Assembly: GCA_024398475.1 (NCBI GenBank) | Contig: JAKSJB010000017.1 | Location: forward strand, 1-45,760 | Reading direction: 5' to 3' | Length of the DNA: 45,760 bases | Origin: Bacteroidaceae bacterium | GTDB taxonomy: Bacteria; Bacteroidota; Bacteroidia; Bacteroidales; Bacteroidaceae | Part shown: piece after piece, positions 31,713 through 40,792 of the stretch | Layout: each line of letters opens with the position of its first letter | Position numbering within the stretch: position 1 is the stretch's first letter | Notes under the pieces: generated by a model | Told to the model about the DNA's origin: nothing | Databases searched by the model: none | What the model saw: the letters and a program-made list of their open reading frames with translations, nothing else | Made by a program: the position numbers and the translations under genes

Positions 31713-32984
31713 ATGATTGATACAAAACGATATTTAGGGACTTTGCTTTTGTCCTTGTTCGCAGTATGCGTTTATGCCCAGAACGTAGAATATATTCCTC
31801 TGGATTCCACATATATGATGGAATTGGAGAATATGATGGTTCAGGCAGAAAAGGAACAGCAGGTACGTGACCTCGTGGATGAATATGAGAATAGACTCCT
31901 GCAGGATGAAATGTCATTTCATTGGGATGGCTTTGGGGAATTGATGCGTGGTGGAATTGATTCATGGCGACGTAATGGCTTCTATAAGACGCATACAGTA
32001 TGGCAGGAAAGGGGTGATGACATCCTCGAATATGGCATAGCAGTCTCTCCGCTTGCTGTGACGTGGGGATTGAAGATGCTGGGTGTGGAGTCAAGAAGCA
32101 CCTTCAGGAGAATGTTCGTTTCCAATGCTCTTGCTATGGGACTTACTATCGGCTTATCTTCAGGGTTGAAGGAACTGGTGGAACAGCGCCGCCCTAACGG
32201 TAAGGATATGAATAGTATGCCATCAAGACATGCAGCCATAGCATTTACCAGTGCTACAATCCTACATAGGGAATATGGATATATCAGTCCTTGGATAAGT
32301 GTAGGAGGATATTCGGCTGCTACTTTGACGGAATTCCTCCGGTTGCACGACAATATTCATTGGGCTAAGGATATTTATGTAGGGGCAGGCATTGGTATCG
32401 TATCGACGAACATTGCGTATTATCTTACGGACAGAATTTTCGGTGAGAAAGGAATTAATAGGCCGCGCATGACAATGGCCGATATCCAGAGGATAATGCG
32501 TTACAATGTCAAGCCTTCGGCATTGAGTCTAGTGTCGGGAGTGGAGTGGGGCAGCAATCATGATGATGGCGTAGTATATGGTACAACTTTTTCTTCGGGA
32601 TTGGAATACTCTCATTTCCTGAATTCCCACTTCGCCCTGGAACTTATCGGACGTGCAGGTACCACAGAGGCTTATAGTCAGGATAATACTCAGGTCGGAT
32701 ATAATATTGACACGTATCATTTCGATGCTGCAGCCAAGTACTCCTACATGAGTCTGCCGACCATGCGTGTGGCAGGACGGGTATTCGGCGGAACACGATT
32801 GATGACTTCGACGGCAGAAGGCGCAGCCGATTCCTGGCGTGGAGAGTGTGGCGTGGGACTTTCCGTAAACTATCTCGATAAGGAAAAATATTCAGTAGGC
32901 GTGGCATGTGATTATGTCCATTCCTTCTCGTCGAAGATGCGTGATAGATGGGTGGTCAATGCGTGCTGGAATATTATTTTATAA
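31713..32984 (+). CDS. PAP2 family phosphatase with probable beta-barrel C-terminus
   Basis: The 423-residue product has a signal peptide (FAVCVYAQN) and a PAP2 acid-phosphatase core with all three signature blocks: KELVEQRRP, MPSRHAAIAF and LRLHDNIHWAKDIYVG. This predicts removal of phosphate from a lipid or lipid A-type substrate. From about residue 270 the sequence changes to alternating strands (GVEWGSNHDD, HFALELIGRAG) and ends WVVNACWNIIL, like an outer-membrane barrel. The combination suggests an outer-membrane-anchored phosphatase; the barrel is an inference. Confidence 0.85.
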   Translation: MIDTKRYLGTLLLSLFAVCVYAQNVEYIPLDSTYMMELENMMVQAEKEQQVRDLVDEYENRLLQDEMSFHWDGFGELMRGGIDSWRRNGFYKTHTVWQERGDDILEYGIAVSPLAVTWGLKMLGVESRSTFRRMFVSNALAMGLTIGLSSGLKELVEQRRPNGKDMNSMPSRHAAIAFTSATILHREYGYISPWISVGGYSAATLTEFLRLHDNIHWAKDIYVGAGIGIVSTNIAYYLTDRIFGEKGINRPRMTMADIQRIMRYNVKPSALSLVSGVEWGSNHDDGVVYGTTFSSGLEYSHFLNSHFALELIGRAGTTEAYSQDNTQVGYNIDTYHFDAAAKYSYMSLPTMRVAGRVFGGTRLMTSTAEGAADSWRGECGVGLSVNYLDKEKYSVGVACDYVHSFSSKMRDRWVVNACWNIIL

Positions 32985-33076
32985 ATTAGGGGTGTCTGAA
33001 AAACCCCCGCTAAAATTTTATATTAACAGAATTCTGGGTGTCATTATAGCTTTGACGCTCTTGTCTTTTAAGAAAT

Positions 33077-33985
33077 ATGTGGTTGTTTTTGGCTTTTGCA
33101 TCAGCGTTTTTCTTGGGCTTTTATGATGTGTTCAAGAAACGTGCCCTGAAGGATAATGCAGTTATCCCAGTCCTTCTCCTCAATGTTACAATATCAAGTC
33201 TGATTTTTCTTCCGTTTATAATACTCTCATCTGGCGGAATTATTCATGAAGACAGTATTTTCTACACACATAGTTATGGCCTGGACGGCCACCTCTTCAT
33301 CCTCCTGAAGTCAGTCGTAGTTCTCACATCGTGGATATTCGGGTATCTGGGGATAAAGAATCTGCCGATAACAATCGTCGGACCAATAAATGCTACACGT
33401 CCGGTGATGGTACTCATCGGAGCCTTGACTCTGTTGGGTGAGCACCTGAATCTATGGCAGTGGATCGGTGTGTCGATTGCTATACTCTCGTTCTATCTTA
33501 TGAGTCGCAGCGGGAAAAAAGAAGGAATAGACTTCAAGCATAACAAATGGATAGTCTTTGTACTGCTTGCCAACGTGTTCGGAGCATTGAGCGCATTGTA
33601 TGACCGTTTCCTGCTCGACCCCGATGGTATAGGACTTGATAAAATGGCAGTACAGTCCTGGTTCAATATCTATCAGGTAGGCATGATGTTGTTGGTGCTG
33701 CTGTTTTTATGGTATCCCCAACGAAAGAAGACAACACCGTTTCATTGGTCATGGTGCATTCCTTTCATTTCTCTCTCCCTGTCGATTGCGGATTTTGTCT
33801 ATTTCTATGCCCTGAGTCAAAACGATGCCATGATTAGTATTGTCAGTATGGTAAGGCGTGGCAGTGTGATAGTGTCGTTTATTTTTGGAGTATTGGTATT
33901 CAAGGAGAAAAATCTGAAATCCAAGGTCTTTGACCTTTTTCTGGTACTATTGTCAATGCTGTTTCTATTTATTGGCTCAAAATGA
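33077..33985 (+). CDS. EamA/DMT family transporter
   Basis: The 302-residue membrane protein has about ten hydrophobic segments in two EamA repeats; the INATRPVMVLIGALTLLGE segment and the FVYFYALSQNDAMISIVSM segment in the second half are typical. Direction and substrate (amino acid, nucleotide sugar or other metabolite) cannot be inferred. It lies 92 bases after the PAP2 gene, without an obvious promoter. Confidence 0.85.
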   Translation: MWLFLAFASAFFLGFYDVFKKRALKDNAVIPVLLLNVTISSLIFLPFIILSSGGIIHEDSIFYTHSYGLDGHLFILLKSVVVLTSWIFGYLGIKNLPITIVGPINATRPVMVLIGALTLLGEHLNLWQWIGVSIAILSFYLMSRSGKKEGIDFKHNKWIVFVLLANVFGALSALYDRFLLDPDGIGLDKMAVQSWFNIYQVGMMLLVLLFLWYPQRKKTTPFHWSWCIPFISLSLSIADFVYFYALSQNDAMISIVSMVRRGSVIVSFIFGVLVFKEKNLKSKVFDLFLVLLSMLFLFIGSK

Positions 33986-34128
33986 ACGAATTGCAACTGA
34001 GAACGTGTAATATACGGCGTAAAATTTTGCCAATACGTTAATTTGTTGTAATTTCGCAGCCGATTAGTGCGAAGATGCCTAAAATCACCTATATGCAGAA
34101 TTTTGTATTCTAGGGGAACAGGTATAAG

Positions 34129-34215
34129 GGAAGGATGGCAGAGTGGTCGAATGCGCTGGTCTCGAAAACCGGTAAACGGGTAACTGTTTCGGGGGTTCGA
34201 ATCCCCCTCCTTCCG
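34129..34215 (+). tRNA. tRNA-Ser (anticodon CGA)
   Basis: A full cloverleaf fits: acceptor GGAAGGA (34129-34135) pairs with TCCTTCC (34208-34214), the anticodon loop CTCGAAA gives CGA, there is a long variable arm as expected for serine, and the T loop is GTTCGAATC. The discriminator base is G and CCA is not encoded. A near-consensus promoter (TTTTG, then TAATTTCG at 34049-34056) lies upstream. Confidence 0.95.
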
Positions 34216-34309
34216 CATTAGGATTTTAGGATATAAAAGATATAAAACCAATACAGTAGTAAACATCCAATCTATAATCACTAATAATCACTAAAAAACA
34301 GAAAAAGTT

Positions 34310-34765
34310 ATGAAGCAGTTTTTTGAAGACTTTAAGGCTTTTGCTCTCAAGGGCAATGTGATGGATATGGCAGTCGGTGTTATCATCGGTGGTGCTTTCG
34401 GTAAAATCGTTTCGTCAGTTGTCGGCGACGTAATCATGCCTCCTCTGAACCTTCTTCTCAGCGGAGCCCAGACAGGCTCTCTCAAATGGGTACTCCGTGA
34501 TGCTGTGGCTGCACAGGTGGATGAAGCAGGAAATGAAATTGCCCCTGCAGTTGAGGAAATAGCACTTAACTATGGTGCATTCATCCAGAACTGTATTGAT
34601 TTCATCATCATTGCATTCATCATCTTCTTGATGATTAAGGGAATTGCAAAACTCACCAGTCTTCGTAAAAAGGCAGAGGAACCTGCTCCTGAAGAGCCTG
34701 CTGCTCCAAGCAATGAGGAAGTTCTCCTGACAGAAATCCGTGATCTTCTCAAAGACAAGAAATAA
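34310..34765 (+). CDS. mscL: Large-conductance mechanosensitive channel MscL
   Basis: The 151-residue inner-membrane channel opens under osmotic shock. The N-terminal amphipathic helix ([20 protein letters not shown]) and the pore-lining first span ([20 protein letters not shown]) are characteristic. The second span is near 95-112, followed by a charged C-terminal helix. It has an Ala/Pro/Glu-rich linker near residue 125. The stop is 1 base before the panC start, so expression may be linked. Confidence 0.95.
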   Translation: MKQFFEDFKAFALKGNVMDMAVGVIIGGAFGKIVSSVVGDVIMPPLNLLLSGAQTGSLKWVLRDAVAAQVDEAGNEIAPAVEEIALNYGAFIQNCIDFIIIAFIIFLMIKGIAKLTSLRKKAEEPAPEEPAAPSNEEVLLTEIRDLLKDKK

Positions 34766-34766
34766 T

Positions 34767-35630
34767 ATGACAGTCGTACATACAATCAACGACTTGAAGC
34801 AAACACTCCAAGCATTCAGAAAGGAAGGTAAGACCATCGGTCTCGTACCTACGATGGGCGCATTGCATCGTGGACATGCATCATTGGTGTCACGTTCACT
34901 CCGTGAAAACGATGTCACCACGGTCAGTATTTTTGTGAATCCCACTCAGTTCAATGACAAGAATGACCTTGCCAAGTATCCACGTACACTCGACAGGGAT
35001 TGTGAACTGCTTGAATCATTGTTGGAAAAGGATAGCAACCTCGTAGTATTTGCCCCATCTGTTGATGAAATATATCCGGAACCGGATAATAGAACTTTCA
35101 GTTATCCACCTACGGATGAAGTTATGGAAGGTGGATACCGTCCCGGACATTTCAATGGAGTATGTCAGATCGTGAGCAAGTTGTTCATGTATGTAGAACC
35201 CGACCGTGCCTATTTCGGAGAAAAGGATTTCCAGCAGGTAGCAGTAATCCGCAGAATGGTGGAAGACCAGAAATTTCCTCTTGAAATCTGTCCTTGTCCG
35301 ATTGTACGCGAGGAAGACGGACTAGCCCTGTCCAGCCGTAATACATTGTTGAGCAATGAAGAACGGGCTATAGCATTGAATATTTCCAAAAATCTCTTTG
35401 CCAGTTTGGACTATGCAAAGACTCATACCCTACGGGAAACACGTCAGTGGACCATTGACCGCATAAATGCCGTAGAGGGACTGGAAGTGCAATATTATGA
35501 AATTGTAGACGGAAACTCATTGCAGAGTCTTGCAGATTGGGACGACAGCAACTATATCGTAGGTTGCATCACGGTCTTCTGTGGAGCGATTCCGGTGAGA
35601 CTGATTGATAACATAAAGTATAAGGAATGA
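34767..35630 (+). CDS. panC: Pantothenate synthetase
   Basis: PanC joins pantoate and beta-alanine with ATP to give pantothenate, the precursor of coenzyme A. The 287-residue product has [15 protein letters not shown] (the HIGH-like ATP site), FVNPTQF, the FGEKDFQQ block and [12 protein letters not shown] (the KMSKS-like loop). The ATG at 34767 is used; an earlier in-frame start lies inside mscL. PanD, which supplies beta-alanine, overlaps it by 4 bases. No panB is seen here. Confidence 0.95.
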   Translation: MTVVHTINDLKQTLQAFRKEGKTIGLVPTMGALHRGHASLVSRSLRENDVTTVSIFVNPTQFNDKNDLAKYPRTLDRDCELLESLLEKDSNLVVFAPSVDEIYPEPDNRTFSYPPTDEVMEGGYRPGHFNGVCQIVSKLFMYVEPDRAYFGEKDFQQVAVIRRMVEDQKFPLEICPCPIVREEDGLALSSRNTLLSNEERAIALNISKNLFASLDYAKTHTLRETRQWTIDRINAVEGLEVQYYEIVDGNSLQSLADWDDSNYIVGCITVFCGAIPVRLIDNIKYKE

Positions 35631-35974
35631 TGCAGATAGAAGTATTGAAGTCAAAACTACACTGTGTCCATGTGACTGAAGCCAATCTGAACTATATGGG
35701 TAGTATCACGATTGACGAGGATCTCATGGATGCTGCAAATCTGATTGCCGGCGAAAAGGTTCAGGTCGTGGACAACAACAACGGCGAACGTTTTGAAACC
35801 TATGTAATTAAGGGTGAACGCGGTTCTGGCTGTATATGCCTCAACGGTGCTGCTGCCCGAAAGGTACAGGTAGGTGATGTATGTATAATTATTTCATACG
35901 CTTTGATGGACTTTGAAGAAGCAAAGCATTATTCTCCGTCTGTAGTCTTTCCAGACTTGCAGAACCATCTGTAA
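35627..35974 (+). CDS. panD: Aspartate 1-decarboxylase
   Basis: PanD makes beta-alanine from aspartate and needs self-cleavage between Gly and Ser to form its pyruvoyl cofactor. The site is visible in [10 protein letters not shown]. Two tandem ATG codons are possible; using the second (35630) places the Gly-Ser pair at 24-25, the canonical numbering. The 115-residue length is normal. It is coupled to panC by an ATGA overlap and followed by a terminator. Confidence 0.95.
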   Translation: MMQIEVLKSKLHCVHVTEANLNYMGSITIDEDLMDAANLIAGEKVQVVDNNNGERFETYVIKGERGSGCICLNGAAARKVQVGDVCIIISYALMDFEEAKHYSPSVVFPDLQNHL

Positions 35975-36000
35975 AATACGGAATAAAATAAAGCAAGTTG

Positions 36001-36052
36001 AGCCATCAAATATTCAGCGTTTTAAGGCACGCGGATAGTTGATGGCTTTTTT
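36001..36052 (+). terminator. Terminator of mscL-panC-panD
   Basis: AGCCATCAA (36001-36009) pairs with TTGATGGCT (36039-36047), followed by five more T. The loop is long at 29 bases but contains no competing structure that I can see. Confidence 0.75.
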
Positions 36053-36180
36053 GTGTCTTCATCAAGACCCCGATGGCCGATTTAGATTTTTGATGAAGTC
36101 GAATTGTACATTTAGACAGTACAAAAGTGGAGGTGCGATAACAAAAAGTTAGTTATTTAAGTAAATATCTATTAAAAAGA

Positions 36181-36211
36181 TTGGAATATCCATGAAATAG
36201 TAGTAATTTTG
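36181..36211 (+). promoter_or_regulatory. Bacteroidetes-type promoter of the ilv operon
   Basis: TTG at 36181-36183, a 20-base spacer and TAATTTTG at 36204-36211. The message should begin near 36216, giving a leader of about 100 bases before ilvD. The 35975-36317 spacer (343 bases) holds the panD terminator, this promoter and the leader elements; 36053-36180 shows nothing recognised. Confidence 0.75.
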
Positions 36212-36227
36212 CAGAACAAATAACGTA

Positions 36228-36288
36228 ATAGAGGGCCTTTCTTTATTGAATAATCAGAATGGCGCTCTATGTGATTTTTTATGTTTGA
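36228..36288 (+). promoter_or_regulatory. Candidate ilv leader: hairpin, U-run and short BCAA-rich peptide
   Basis: ATAGAGGGCC (36228-36237) pairs with GGCGCTCTAT (36261-36270) with one mismatch and is followed by six T at 36275-36280, like an intrinsic terminator. A nine-codon reading frame from ATG 36259 to TGA 36288 encodes MALYVIFYV, with one Leu, one Ile and two Val. The peptide frame overlaps the right arm of the hairpin. It could be a translation-controlled attenuator, but it could also be chance. Confidence 0.45.
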
Positions 36289-36317
36289 TAAAATTGCAGG
36301 AAAAAATAATACACGAT

Positions 36318-38120
36318 ATGAAGCATCAATTACGTAGTGCAGTATGCACGGAAGGAAGAAGAATGGCTGGTGCACGTGCTCTGTGGGTAGCCAATGGCAT
36401 GAAGCGCGAACAGTTTGGTAAACCAATCATCGCAATAGTCAATTCATTCACTCAGTTTGTACCCGGACATACCCATCTTCATGAAGCAGGTCAGTTAGTG
36501 AAGGAAGAAATCGAAAAACTCGGTTGCTATGCAGCCGAATTCAATACGATCGCTATCGATGACGGTATTGCCATGGGACATGACGGCATGCTGTATTCAC
36601 TTCCGTCACGCGATATTATTGCCGACTCTGTGGAATATATGTGCAATGCCCACAAGGCAGATGCAATGATATGTATAAGCAACTGCGACAAGATAACTCC
36701 GGGAATGCTCATGGCAGCTATGCGTCTAAACATTCCTGCAGTATTTGTCTCCGGTGGACCTATGGAGGCAGGAAAATATAAGGGCGAAAATCTTGACCTG
36801 ATTGCCGCAATGGTAAAGGGTGCCGACAAGACAGTCAGCGACGAGGAACTTGCAGAGGTGGAAAACCGTGCATGTCCAGGATGCGGATGCTGCTCAGGTA
36901 TGTTTACTGCCAACTCAATGAACAATCTTACCGAGGCTATAGGTCTTTCGCTTCCTGGCAATGGAACCATCCTCGCCACTCACGTCAACCGTCGTGAACT
37001 GATGAAGGAGGCAGCCCGCCAGATTGTGAAGAATGCATTGGCATATTATGAAGACGGAGACGAGAGCGTACTTCCTCGCTCTATCGCTACCCGTACAGCA
37101 TTCCTCAATGCAATGACCCTTGATATAGCAATGGGCGCTTCAACGAATACGGTACTTCACCTTCTGGCTGTTGCTCAGGAAGCAGAAGTAGACTTCACTA
37201 TGAAGGATATTGATTCTCTGTCCCGCAAGACACCGTTCCTCTGTAAGTTGGCACCAAATACTCAGAAGTACAGCGTACAGGAATGCGGACGTGCCGGCGG
37301 TATGATGGGCATACTTGGAGAATTGGCAAAGGGCGGACTCATCGACACAAGTGTAAAACGAGTCAATGGCGCCACTTTGGCTGAAGATATTGAAAAGTAC
37401 TCAATTCTGAAATCCGACATTGATCCTGAGGCTCGCCGCATATATTCATCTGCTCCAGCCAATGTGTTCTGCAATAAGTTAGGTGTTCAGAATACTGTAT
37501 ATGAAACCTTGGACACAGACCGTGCCTGCGGTTGTATACGTGATATAGAACACGCCTATACAAAGGATGGCGGAATGGCAATCCTGTTCGGAAATATTGC
37601 TCAGGACGGATGTGTCGTTAAGACAGCCGGCGTAGATGAAAGTATCTGGAAATTTGCAGGCCCTGCAGTAGTGTTCGACAGCCAGGAAGATGCTTGCGAA
37701 GGTATTCTTGGCGGCAAGGTAAGAAAGGGCGATGTCGTGGTTATCACCCACGAAGGTCCAAAGGGAGGTCCAGGTATGCAGGAAATGCTTTATCCTACAT
37801 CATACATAAAGAGTATGCACATGGGAAAGGAATGTGCCCTTATCACAGATGGACGCTTCTCTGGCGGAACAAGTGGACTGAGTATCGGTCACATAAGTCC
37901 TGAAGCAGCATCCGGAGGTAACATCGGCAAGATTGTTGACGGCGATATCATAGAAATAGATATTCCAAATCGCTCAATAAATGTGCGTCTGTCTGACGAG
38001 GAACTTGCAGCACGTCCAATGCAGCAGTTGAAGCGCAACAGAGTTGTATCCAAGGCATTGCGTGCCTATGCCCAGAGTGTTGCGAGTGCCGATAAGGGTG
38101 GTGTTAGAATTATTGATTGA
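36318..38120 (+). CDS. ilvD: Dihydroxy-acid dehydratase
   Basis: IlvD dehydrates dihydroxy-isovalerate and dihydroxy-methylvalerate in valine and isoleucine synthesis. The 600-residue product starts [20 protein letters not shown] and has the iron-sulfur cysteine motifs [10 protein letters not shown] and [11 protein letters not shown], as well as GPKGGPGM and [10 protein letters not shown]. The longer in-frame reading from a TTG at 36246 is rejected because it runs through the leader and the family begins near the ATG at 36318. It is the first gene of ilvD-ilvB-ilvN-ilvC. Confidence 0.95.
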   Translation: MKHQLRSAVCTEGRRMAGARALWVANGMKREQFGKPIIAIVNSFTQFVPGHTHLHEAGQLVKEEIEKLGCYAAEFNTIAIDDGIAMGHDGMLYSLPSRDIIADSVEYMCNAHKADAMICISNCDKITPGMLMAAMRLNIPAVFVSGGPMEAGKYKGENLDLIAAMVKGADKTVSDEELAEVENRACPGCGCCSGMFTANSMNNLTEAIGLSLPGNGTILATHVNRRELMKEAARQIVKNALAYYEDGDESVLPRSIATRTAFLNAMTLDIAMGASTNTVLHLLAVAQEAEVDFTMKDIDSLSRKTPFLCKLAPNTQKYSVQECGRAGGMMGILGELAKGGLIDTSVKRVNGATLAEDIEKYSILKSDIDPEARRIYSSAPANVFCNKLGVQNTVYETLDTDRACGCIRDIEHAYTKDGGMAILFGNIAQDGCVVKTAGVDESIWKFAGPAVVFDSQEDACEGILGGKVRKGDVVVITHEGPKGGPGMQEMLYPTSYIKSMHMGKECALITDGRFSGGTSGLSIGHISPEAASGGNIGKIVDGDIIEIDIPNRSINVRLSDEELAARPMQQLKRNRVVSKALRAYAQSVASADKGGVRIID

Positions 38121-38143
38121 TGTAGGAAATTCATTTTTGATTT

Positions 38144-39847
38144 ATGAATAAGGAAATAATTACAGGTGCTGAGGCTTTGATGCGTTCACTTGAGCATGAA
38201 GGTGTTACGACACTCTTCGGCTATCCGGGCGGATCCATCATGCCGGTATATGATGCACTGTATGATCATAGGAATACTTTGAACCACATTCTTGTACGCC
38301 ACGAGCAGGGTGCAGTACATGCAGCCCAGGGATATGCCCGTGTGTCAGGCAAGTGTGGCTGTGCTATTGTAACAAGCGGACCTGGAGCAACCAACACCAT
38401 TACCGGTATTGCCGACGCAATGATCGATTCCACACCGATGGTCGTAATCTGCGGTCAGGTCGGAGTTTCCATGCTGGGAACAGACGCCTTTCAGGAAGTC
38501 GATGTGGTCAATGTGACCAGTCCTATATCCAAGTGGAGTTATCAGATCCGTCGTGCAGAAGATGTAGCATGGGCTGTCAGCCGTGCCTTTTATATAGCAA
38601 ACAGCGGACGTCCCGGACCGGTAGTCCTTGATTTTGCAAAGAACGCACAGACAAGTATGGTTGAGTACCAACCAGCGAAGGTAGACTTTATCCGCAGTTA
38701 CAATCCTGCTCCAGCCCCTTCCGAAGATGCCATAAATCAGGCGGTGGCACTTATCAATAGCGCAGAACGTCCGTTCGTACTTGTAGGACAGGGCGTAGAA
38801 TTGGGTAATGCCCGCGCGGAACTGAAGGCATTCCTTGAAAAGATAGACAGTCCTGCAGGCTGCACATTCCTTGGCATGTCGGCTTTGCCGTCAGACCACC
38901 CATTGAATATGGGACGACTCGGAATGCACGGCAACTATGCACCGAATGTCATGACCAATAAGGCAGACGTGATAGTTGCAGTCGGAATGCGCTTCGATGA
39001 TCGTGTGACTGGCAATTTGCAGACATACGCTAAACAGGCGAAGATCGTTCATCTGGATATTGATGCCTCAGAATTCAACAAGAACGTGAAGGTTGATGTT
39101 CCGGTTTTGGGCGACTGCAAGCAGACACTTGCAATAATTACTGAGAAAGTCAGCAAGGCAGAACATAAGGAATGGATATCAAGTTTCAGACTTTATGCAC
39201 AGATTGAATACGATAAGGTAATCAGTAAGGCGATACACCCTTCAGACGGACCAATCCTCATGGGTGAAGTCGTAAATAAGGTGACGGAAGCAACCCACAA
39301 CGAAGCCGTACTTGTTACGGATGTAGGTCAGAACCAAATGTTTGCCTGCCGATATTTCAATTTTACCAAGGGACGCAGCGTCGTAACAAGTGGTGGATGT
39401 GGAACAATGGGATTCGGATTACCTGCAGCCGTGGGTGCCACATTCGGTGCTCCCGACCGTACAGTCTGCCTGTTCCTTGGCGATGGCGGTCTACAGATGA
39501 CAATTCAGGAAATGGGAACCATAATGGAACAGAAGGCTCCGGTAAAGATCATACTGCTCAACAACAATTTCCTCGGAAACGTGCGTCAGTGGCAGGAGAT
39601 GTTTTTCAATCATCGCTATTCGTTCACACCTATGGCGAATCCTGACTATGAGATGATAGCCAAGGCATATTCAATACCAAGCCGTACTGTGGTTACCCGA
39701 GAAGAACTCGACGGAGCCATCAATGAGATGCTCTCAACAGATGGACCATACCTCCTTCAATGTGCGGTAATGGAGGAAGACAACGTACTACCGATGACTC
39801 CTCCGGGTGCAAACATCGATGAGATGCTGCTTGAATTGGAAAAGTAA
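38144..39847 (+). CDS. ilvB: Acetolactate synthase, large (catalytic) subunit
   Basis: The 567-residue thiamin-diphosphate enzyme condenses pyruvate with a second pyruvate or 2-oxobutyrate. The catalytic glutamate lies in VRHEQGAVHAAQGYAR, the FAD-region motif in VGMRFDDRVTG, and the thiamin diphosphate site in GDGGLQMTIQEM with LNNNFLGNVRQWQE. It starts 23 bases after ilvD. A 198-base spacer separates it from its regulatory subunit gene, unusually long for this pair. Confidence 0.95.
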   Translation: MNKEIITGAEALMRSLEHEGVTTLFGYPGGSIMPVYDALYDHRNTLNHILVRHEQGAVHAAQGYARVSGKCGCAIVTSGPGATNTITGIADAMIDSTPMVVICGQVGVSMLGTDAFQEVDVVNVTSPISKWSYQIRRAEDVAWAVSRAFYIANSGRPGPVVLDFAKNAQTSMVEYQPAKVDFIRSYNPAPAPSEDAINQAVALINSAERPFVLVGQGVELGNARAELKAFLEKIDSPAGCTFLGMSALPSDHPLNMGRLGMHGNYAPNVMTNKADVIVAVGMRFDDRVTGNLQTYAKQAKIVHLDIDASEFNKNVKVDVPVLGDCKQTLAIITEKVSKAEHKEWISSFRLYAQIEYDKVISKAIHPSDGPILMGEVVNKVTEATHNEAVLVTDVGQNQMFACRYFNFTKGRSVVTSGGCGTMGFGLPAAVGATFGAPDRTVCLFLGDGGLQMTIQEMGTIMEQKAPVKIILLNNNFLGNVRQWQEMFFNHRYSFTPMANPDYEMIAKAYSIPSRTVVTREELDGAINEMLSTDGPYLLQCAVMEEDNVLPMTPPGANIDEMLLELEK

Positions 39848-39869
39848 AAGTGAATAGAATACAATGTCA

Positions 39870-40020
39870 GTAGCCATAGGAGTCAGCAACCATAGGAGTC
39901 AAACCTCTACTAACTCCCCCAAACTACTGACTACCGAAGGATATAATATTAATTAGGCAATTAATCTCCGAAATCTCGAAGAATCGATAAATCGGAAGTT
40001 CAAGGAAAAAATCTCCGATT
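39870..40020. repeat. Degenerate repeats in the ilvB-ilvN spacer
   Basis: AACCATAGGAGTCAA-type copies (near 39875-39902), a CTAACTCCCCCAAACTACTGACTAC stretch represented by CTAACTCCCCC at 39909-39919, and CTCGAAGAATCGATAAATCG (near 39973) resemble repeats elsewhere. The ilvN-ilvC spacer (40652-40792) holds a relative, TTAACTCCCCTAGC followed by AACTCCTGACTAC. No promoter motif was found in either spacer. Confidence 0.5.
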
Positions 40021-40045
40021 GCCAATGACCTAATAAATAAAATAA

Positions 40046-40651
40046 ATGGATTGCGAACAATGTGGCAAGTGTGCAAATCTTGCTGAGAAGAATCTGAGTC
40101 TGTGTGAACGTTTATATACGTTGTTGGTGTATTCAGAAAATACGCCTGGTCTGCTTTCGCAGATTACAGCAATATTTACCCGTCGTCAGGTCAATATTGA
40201 GACATTGAATGTGTGTGCATCATCAACCCCCGGTGTCCATAAATACACCATCACCTGTGTCTGTACCGAAGACATGGTCAAGATGCTTACCGCACAGATG
40301 GAAAAGCGTATTGACGTGCTGCAGGCAAACTATTATACCGACGATGACTTGTTTATGCTCGAATCGGCATTGATGAAGATATCAACCCCCGTGATGCTGA
40401 GCAATCCAAAAGTGTCACATGTTGTCAGAATGCATGGAGGACGCATCTTTGAAGTGAATCCCACCTATGCAACACTGGAAAAGACTGGTGCTACGGCAAC
40501 AGTAATGTCGCTCTACAATCAGTTGAACGAACTTGGAGCAGTCCTCCAGTTTGTACGTTCCGGCAGAATATGCATTACACGCAGCACCGAGGAACGTCTT
40601 GACAACTATCTCGCAAAGCGTGAGCAGGAACGCGAGGAAATCAAAGGATAG
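40046..40651 (+). CDS. ilvN: Acetolactate synthase, small (regulatory) subunit, with Cys-rich N-terminus
   Basis: IlvN binds valine through ACT domains and tunes the catalytic subunit. The ACT domain starts at LYTLLVYSENTPGLLSQITA (about residue 23) with FTRRQVNIETLNV, and the C-terminal regulatory domain follows from about 100. The protein is 201 residues. The first 22 residues, MDCEQCGKCANLAEKNLSL, carry Cys at 3, 6, 9 and 20; typical IlvN proteins begin directly with the ACT strand. This could bind a metal or act as a redox switch, or the true start could lie inside. No alternative ATG occurs before the ACT strand. Confidence 0.92.
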   Translation: MDCEQCGKCANLAEKNLSLCERLYTLLVYSENTPGLLSQITAIFTRRQVNIETLNVCASSTPGVHKYTITCVCTEDMVKMLTAQMEKRIDVLQANYYTDDDLFMLESALMKISTPVMLSNPKVSHVVRMHGGRIFEVNPTYATLEKTGATATVMSLYNQLNELGAVLQFVRSGRICITRSTEERLDNYLAKREQEREEIKG

Positions 40652-40792
40652 CGCAGGGTGGGGAATTTACACAACTCCCGACTCCAAAACAATAGAGAGT
40701 ACAGGGACCAACCTGCTTAACTCCCCTAGCACCCTTTAACTCCTGACTACTAAAAACAATGAAGTAATCACATATTAATTAAAGTAAACATT

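Noticed and set aside
36246..36317. TTG start extending ilvD by 24 residues
   Set aside because: The extension runs through the leader hairpin, and the enzyme family begins near the ATG at 36318.
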